DNA from: an uncultured Parafilimonas sp.
Lineage (GTDB): Bacteria; Bacteroidota; Bacteroidia; Chitinophagales; Chitinophagaceae
Length of the DNA: 56,793 nucleotides
Direction: 5' to 3'
NCBI GenBank assembly: GCA_903882935.1
Contig: CAIRZB010000104.1
Location: 1 to 56,793 of the forward strand
The notes beneath the pieces were generated by a model that ran no database searches, was not told the origin of the DNA, and saw nothing but the letters and a program-made list of their open reading frames with translations. The position numbers were made by a program, and so were the translations under genes. This document shows positions 52,651 through 56,793 of this stretch, piece by piece. The stretch's first letter is position 1. Every line of letters starts with the position of its first letter.

Positions 52651-54288
52651 ATGGACAGGAGAAATTTTTTAAAGAACAGCTCCGTGGCTGGCTTTGCCGC
52701 AACAACAATAGCCGTGGCTGCAACAGGTTGCAGCTCCCCTGCCCCAACGGATAAAAATAACACCCAAGGCACGGCTGCCACGGGAGAATATAATGATTTT
52801 CCATTGCTGGAGGCCACGGTTGACCAATTACAGCAAAAAATGAAAAGTGGCGAATACACGTCCCACACCATTACCGAATTATATTTAAAACGCATAGCAG
52901 CCATAAACAAAAACGGCCCTGCTATTAACGCGGTGATTGAGCTGAACCCCGATGCCTTGGCCATTGCAGACAGCATGGACGCCGAACGCAAAGCGGGCAA
53001 GCTGCGAGGCCCCCTGCACGGCATACCGGTGTTGATAAAAGACAATATTACCACGGGCGATAAAATGATGACCACCGCAGGCAGCCTAGCATTATTGGGC
53101 AACATTATGCCCAACGATGCCTTTATAGTAAAGCAACTGCGGGCCGCAGGGGCCGTTTTGCTGGGTAAAACCAACCTGAGTGAGTGGGCTAACTTCCGTT
53201 CAATGAGGTCCACAAGCGGATGGAGCAGCCGGGGCGGGCAAACCAAAAACCCTTATATTTTAAACCGAAACCCTTCTGGCTCAAGCTCAGGGTCGGGGTC
53301 AGGGGTGTCTGCCAACCTGTGTGCGGTGGCCATCGGCACCGAAACAGATGGGTCTATCATCGCGCCCTCATCATTGTGCGGCATTGTAGGCATAAAGCCT
53401 ACTGTTGGCTTGGTTAGCCGCAGCGGCATTATCCCTATTTCAAAAACACAAGACACCGCAGGGCCAATGACGCGTACTGTGAGGGACGCGGCCATACTTT
53501 TAGGGGTGCTAACTGGGGTTGACCCAGAGGATGCGGCCACGGCAGCCAGCGCGGGGAAGGCCCAAAATGACTACACCCCATTTTTAAACGCAGCAGGGCT
53601 TAAAGGCAAGCGCATAGGCGTAGAAACCGCCTTTTACCAAGGCCACGAGGCTGTAGTGGCGTTGTACAAGCAAGCGATAGAATCATTAAAAAAACAAGGT
53701 GCCACGGTTGTTGAGGTTGAACTGTTTAAGGCGATGGGCAGTGCAGGCAGCGGGGAGTATATAGTGTTGCAATATGAGTTTAAAGACGGCCTTAACAAGT
53801 ACCTGGCCGGTGCCAAAGCAACAGTAAAAACCTTGGCCGATGTAATTGCCTTCAACAAACAACACGAGGCCACAGCCATGCCTTATTTTAAACAGGAAAC
53901 ACTAGAACTCTGTAATGCAAAAGGTGACCTAAACAACAAAGAATATACTGATGCGGTCGCAAAATCAACCGGCACAAGGGCGGTGATTGACAAGCTTTTG
54001 AAGGAACACCAGTTGGATGCGATTGTTGGCACGAGTGCCGGTTTGGCCGGTTTAACAGATTTAATTAACGGCGACTACGATACCGGCCCTTCTTTAATAT
54101 CCCCAGCGGCAACGGCGGGTTACCCAAATATTACCGTGCCTATGGGTACTGTGCACGGCTTGCCGGTGGGTTTATCGTTTGTGGGCACAGCCTACAACGA
54201 GGGGCCTCTGTTAACCTTGGCTTATGCATTTGAGCAAGCTACCCAAAAAAGGGTACCGCCCAAATTTATACCCCATTTTGAGCCTTAG
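52651..54288 (+). CDS. Amidase-signature enzyme, Tat-type lipoprotein
   Basis: Amidase of 545 residues. The N-terminus MDRRNFLKNSSVAGFAA followed by a Cys (ATGCSS) suggests Tat export and lipidation. The amidase-signature parts are visible: catalytic Lys in PVLIKDNITT, the Gly/Ser-rich stretch PSGSSSGSGSGVSAN and the nucleophile region TETDGSIIAPSSLCGIVGIKPT (two parts). This is the family of GatA and peptide amidases; being exported, a role in amino-acid amide or peptide hydrolysis outside the cytoplasm is more likely than tRNA amidation. Confidence 0.9.
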   Translation: MDRRNFLKNSSVAGFAATTIAVAATGCSSPAPTDKNNTQGTAATGEYNDFPLLEATVDQLQQKMKSGEYTSHTITELYLKRIAAINKNGPAINAVIELNPDALAIADSMDAERKAGKLRGPLHGIPVLIKDNITTGDKMMTTAGSLALLGNIMPNDAFIVKQLRAAGAVLLGKTNLSEWANFRSMRSTSGWSSRGGQTKNPYILNRNPSGSSSGSGSGVSANLCAVAIGTETDGSIIAPSSLCGIVGIKPTVGLVSRSGIIPISKTQDTAGPMTRTVRDAAILLGVLTGVDPEDAATAASAGKAQNDYTPFLNAAGLKGKRIGVETAFYQGHEAVVALYKQAIESLKKQGATVVEVELFKAMGSAGSGEYIVLQYEFKDGLNKYLAGAKATVKTLADVIAFNKQHEATAMPYFKQETLELCNAKGDLNNKEYTDAVAKSTGTRAVIDKLLKEHQLDAIVGTSAGLAGLTDLINGDYDTGPSLISPAATAGYPNITVPMGTVHGLPVGLSFVGTAYNEGPLLTLAYAFEQATQKRVPPKFIPHFEP

Positions 54289-54428
54289 TGGCTGCCAAAT
54301 TTAGCGGTAAAGGGTTGGCTATGTAAAGGGTATCGTTGATATTGGCATTTTGCTGTGTTTATTTCTAGCAACTTTGAGGACACCGGTAATGCCGTTACAG
54401 AAATAATTGCCTTAATATCGACAAGCCC

Positions 54429-54703
54429 TTGAAAGAAACCCTTGCAATTCGCCCAAACCCACTGGTAAACCAAGCAAACGTGCAGCTATATAGTAAATAT
54501 GCTGGTAACGGCTTTGCTAATATTGTAAATATGCGGCATGGTGTGGTTAAACAGTTTTTTGCGCACCCATTAGCCAGGGCAATAATTTGTTACCCTTTTC
54601 AGCACATGGGCTTTCAAAACGCATGTATTATGTTAGGGTGTTACGCGCCCCACACCAGCCACTGCAAACCGCTGTTGTAAATTTTAAAAAAGCTTGTAAA
54701 TAA
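54429..54703 (+). pseudogene. Relic of a T9SS type A sorting domain
   Basis: One frame gives LAIRPNPLVNQANVQLYSKY and then GFANIVNMRHGVVKQFF, the first half of a T9SS C-terminal sorting domain (PNP motif, NIVNM...GVVKQ). After a shift of one base near 54570 another frame gives GNNLLPFSAHGLSKRMYYVRV and ends NFKKACK at a stop at 54703, which is the second half of the domain. No upstream coding part survives. The hairpin at 54716-54741 would be its old terminator. Confidence 0.8.
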
Positions 54704-54715
54704 CCATTATTTGTT

Positions 54716-54741
54716 AACCCCGTGCCATTCGGCATGGGGTT
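54716..54741 (+). terminator. Hairpin after the sorting-domain relic
   Basis: An 11-base stem (AACCCCGTGCC / GGCATGGGGTT, one G-T pair) with an ATTC loop lies 13 bases after the relic stop. The following T tract is weak. Confidence 0.6.
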
Positions 54742-55027
54742 CTATATTATTACGCTGTTTTGCAGCTTGGGATAATAAAAGCTATTATATACATCGTAAT
54801 TCGTTTTCAGTTTTGGCAATGCCAGGTAGTAAAATCTGGGTCAAATTAAATAACAAGCAAGCCTTGGCCATGGTTAAACCCAACATTCCATATTATGGAA
54901 AAAAAAATCCACGATACGGAAATCACTTTGCAAAAGTGCTGGTTATAGTAATTGATAATCAATCGGTTAGGCTGCTATATTACTGTGGCATACTTTTTAC
55001 AATACTTAGTAATACTAAATAATAGCT

Positions 55028-55570
55028 ATGTACGGCTTAGTGAACAAAGCAGTAGAAGAATTGGTAATTGACAAATTTGGATTGGAGAAATGGGAAGCAG
55101 TAAAAAAGCGAAGCGGCGTTGACGTGGAGTTTTTTATAAGCAGCGAACCCTACGACGATGAGGTGACCTATGCACTGGCCAACGCAGTAGGCGAAGAAGT
55201 GGACATACCGTTAAGTGAAGTCATGCACGCCTTGGGCGAATGGTGGGTGCTTAAAACGGCCAAGGAAAAATACGGCAGCCTTTTGGTAGCCGGCGGCAGT
55301 AACCTAAAGGAGTTTTTATTACACTTGCCTGTATTCCACAACCGCATTTCGCTTATATACCCTAGGCTAACGCCACCTGAGTTTAGGGTAACGCACGTGG
55401 TTGAAAACGGCTTGCGCCTGCATTATTATTCAAAAAGGCAGGGCTTAAAGGAGTTTGTACGCGGCTTGCTGTTCGGTCTGTCAAAATTATATGAAACACC
55501 AATAACACTTACCGAGCCATTTGATGAAGCGACAGGCGACAGCCAGGCCGTTTTTGGTATTGCTTGGTAA
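55028..55570 (+). CDS. H-NOX heme-based gas sensor
   Basis: Heme nitric-oxide/oxygen-binding protein of 180 residues. The proximal heme ligand is His104 in LPVFHNRISLIYP, and the heme-propionate motif Y-x-S-x-R is at residues 133-137 (YYSKR). The distal pocket has no obvious extra Tyr in the usual position, which favours NO rather than oxygen binding, but this is uncertain. The next gene, 17 bases on, encodes an HNOBA-PAS protein, so the pair is a signalling unit. Confidence 0.9.
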   Translation: MYGLVNKAVEELVIDKFGLEKWEAVKKRSGVDVEFFISSEPYDDEVTYALANAVGEEVDIPLSEVMHALGEWWVLKTAKEKYGSLLVAGGSNLKEFLLHLPVFHNRISLIYPRLTPPEFRVTHVVENGLRLHYYSKRQGLKEFVRGLLFGLSKLYETPITLTEPFDEATGDSQAVFGIAW

Positions 55571-55587
55571 CCTTTAAAAAAAATGCT

Positions 55588-56673
55588 ATGCCTTTAAGCG
55601 AAGACCAATTTAACAGAATATTTCCTTTTTATTTCCGGATGGATGCCCAATTGAACATTACGTCCGTAGGGTCTTCGCTTAAGAAAATTTCCCAATTTGG
55701 CAGTGGTGATTCCTTTTCAAACCATTTCCGTTTAAAACGGCCATTTTTTCCAGTAACTGACCTGGCAACACTCCAATCTCTTTTCGGAGAAGTAGCACTT
55801 ATTGAAATAAAAAATGCCAGCCAAACCTTATTGCGGGGCCAATTTGAATATTTGTCGCACGAAAATGAAGTGTTGTTTATTGGGTCTCCCTGGTTTGACG
55901 CATCTGAGAAAATAAGCGAGAGCGGTCTTACCTTGGGCGATTTTGCGCCCTACGATCCTTTGCAGGATTTGTTGCACCTGCTAAAAACCCAAGAACTGGT
56001 TAACGGTGACTTGAAGGAGTTGTTAGGCAAGGTAAATAACCAAAAAACGGCCTTGAAAAAAGCAGGGGACGAATTGAGCGAGATGGCGCAGTTTTTTAAG
56101 CAACACCCTGACCCCCATTTTAGAATACATGCCAACGGCAGCGTGTTGATGCAAAATGACGCTGCCGGAGAATTAGCCTACTTTGATTACAATGGAGACA
56201 CCTACCCAACCGCCCAATTTTGGACGGCTGCGGCACCCAGTTTGAGCAAGGACGAAAAAGGAACCAGTTTTGAAGCGGCTTCTGGCGGCAAAACATTTGC
56301 GTTCTTTTGCCGCTACGCCCCCAATACGGGGTACTTTAACATATTTGGCAGGGAAATAACCCGCCAAAAGGAACGGGAAGACCGTTTAAAGATACTCTCC
56401 CAAATAGCAGAAAGTAATGTAAATGCAGTAATTATAACTGACAAACAAGGGCGAATTACTTGGGTAAACAAGAGTTTTACAAAAATTACCGGCTATGAGA
56501 TGAGCGAAGTGGTTGGTAAAAAACCAGGCCATTTTTTGCAAGGCCAAAACACCGGCCCCAATAAAGTAGCCTATTTAAAAACCCAAATTGCCAATAGGCA
56601 GCCATTTAATACCGAGTTGGTAAACTATACCAAAAACGGCAGGCCTTATTGGATTAACGTGAGTTCGACATAA
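55588..56673 (+). CDS. HNOBA-PAS signalling protein, truncated
   Basis: Protein of 361 residues. The N-terminal part (FNRIFPFYFRMDAQLNITSVG) matches the HNOBA domain that partners H-NOX, followed by a coiled region (about 145-175), a degenerate PAS-like part (about 180-265) and a clear PAS domain (NVNAVIITDKQGRITWVNKSF; GYEMSEVVGKKPGHFLQG). The frame stops at 56673 within the PAS strand (YWINVSST), before any histidine kinase, cyclase or GGDEF domain. It is either disrupted here or a short non-enzymatic transducer. The ATG at 55588 follows H-NOX by 17 bases. Confidence 0.75.
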   Translation: MPLSEDQFNRIFPFYFRMDAQLNITSVGSSLKKISQFGSGDSFSNHFRLKRPFFPVTDLATLQSLFGEVALIEIKNASQTLLRGQFEYLSHENEVLFIGSPWFDASEKISESGLTLGDFAPYDPLQDLLHLLKTQELVNGDLKELLGKVNNQKTALKKAGDELSEMAQFFKQHPDPHFRIHANGSVLMQNDAAGELAYFDYNGDTYPTAQFWTAAAPSLSKDEKGTSFEAASGGKTFAFFCRYAPNTGYFNIFGREITRQKEREDRLKILSQIAESNVNAVIITDKQGRITWVNKSFTKITGYEMSEVVGKKPGHFLQGQNTGPNKVAYLKTQIANRQPFNTELVNYTKNGRPYWINVSST

Positions 56674-56793
56674 TACAGTGTCAAATTTACAGTGATAATT
56701 GGATTGAAGATGAAGAGTCGGTGTCAACGGACAAAGCCGGCTTTTTAGGCAAGAAGTGATAGGCTGCGATTGCGGAGAATACTGTTATTACAA

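Larger units (their letters stand above)
54289..55027. other. Region between amidase and H-NOX genes
   Basis: About 740 bases. It holds the T9SS sorting-domain relic (54429-54703) and the hairpin at 54716-54741. I could not identify the remainder (54289-54428 and 54742-55027); short open frames there show no family likeness. Confidence 0.5.

Noticed and set aside
54742-55022. Plus-strand open frame before the H-NOX gene
   Set aside because: It overlaps the terminator hairpin and shows no family likeness or signal sequence.
1-56793. tRNA, rRNA, CRISPR array, intact insertion sequence or prophage
   Set aside because: None recognised on either strand by eye; a covariance-model or transposase search would be needed to be certain.

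Overview
The window comes from a chromosome of a Bacteroidota bacterium, most likely of the order Chitinophagales. The evidence is the TAnnTTTG promoter -7 element upstream of several genes, relics of type IX secretion (T9SS) proteins and their sorting domain, the split KdpD arrangement, DUF1080 and GH29/GH36 enzymes, the short arginine decarboxylase, CcmD-type heme export, and the family variants of UxaA and 2,5-dioxovalerate dehydrogenase. I cannot name the species. I saw no rRNA, tRNA, CRISPR array, intact insertion sequence or prophage.

Layout, left to right. (1) 0-2 kb: a KdpD-type sensor kinase lacking the KdpD N-terminus and its KdpE-like regulator. (2) 2.4-5.6 kb: a minus-strand sugar-acid pair, UxaA-family dehydratase and 2,5-dioxovalerate dehydrogenase. 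(3) 5.8-9.8 kb: single genes, namely a secreted HELSH metalloprotease-like protein, an HD-domain protein, a GH5 glucanase, a small lipoprotein and a DUF1080 protein. (4) 10.2-13.8 kb: molybdenum-cofactor genes moaA-moeA-moeB/rhodanese, with moaD convergent. (5) 13.9-21.7 kb: an exopolysaccharide cluster with an acyltransferase, a half-size TolC-like protein, a Wzc-like copolymerase with a degenerate kinase domain, two glycosyltransferases, a Wzy/ligase and a 47-residue membrane protein that is easy to miss. (6) 21.9-25.7 kb: rpmI-rplT, arginine decarboxylase and glutamate dehydrogenase. (7) 25.8-27.6 kb: heme exporter genes ccmB, ccmC and ccmD. (8) 27.7-36.8 kb: an accessory stretch rich in broken genes: an LRR/T9SS relic, a retropepsin-like protein, a PIN toxin-antitoxin pair bracketed by two copies of the 3' end of an alpha-galactosidase gene, a full GH36 gene, a broken DUF4160 gene beside DUF2442, and a frameshifted GH29 fucosidase. 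(9) 37.3-42.5 kb: a compact cluster of a large beta-rich protein with a charged helical tail, a degenerate ATP-grasp-like protein, an intact ATP-grasp ligase, an ABC exporter and a lipoprotein. (10) 43-49.5 kb: a Uma2 nuclease, a YoeB toxin-antitoxin pair, mutS, and an ECF sigma / small membrane protein / Spy-like periplasmic protein module. (11) 49.9-56.8 kb: accD, smpB, a secreted unknown, an amidase lipoprotein, a decayed T9SS sorting domain, an H-NOX gas sensor and a truncated HNOBA-PAS protein.

The region most likely to hold an undescribed system is 37.3-41.9 kb. It pairs an active-looking peptide-ligase-type ATP-grasp enzyme with what looks like a catalytically dead, shortened copy of the same fold, next to a candidate protein substrate and an exporter. 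No chemistry can be read from the sequence, so this remains a hypothesis. The other recurring theme is gene decay in the accessory stretches: two separate T9SS remnants, two single-base frameshifts and one duplicated gene end.
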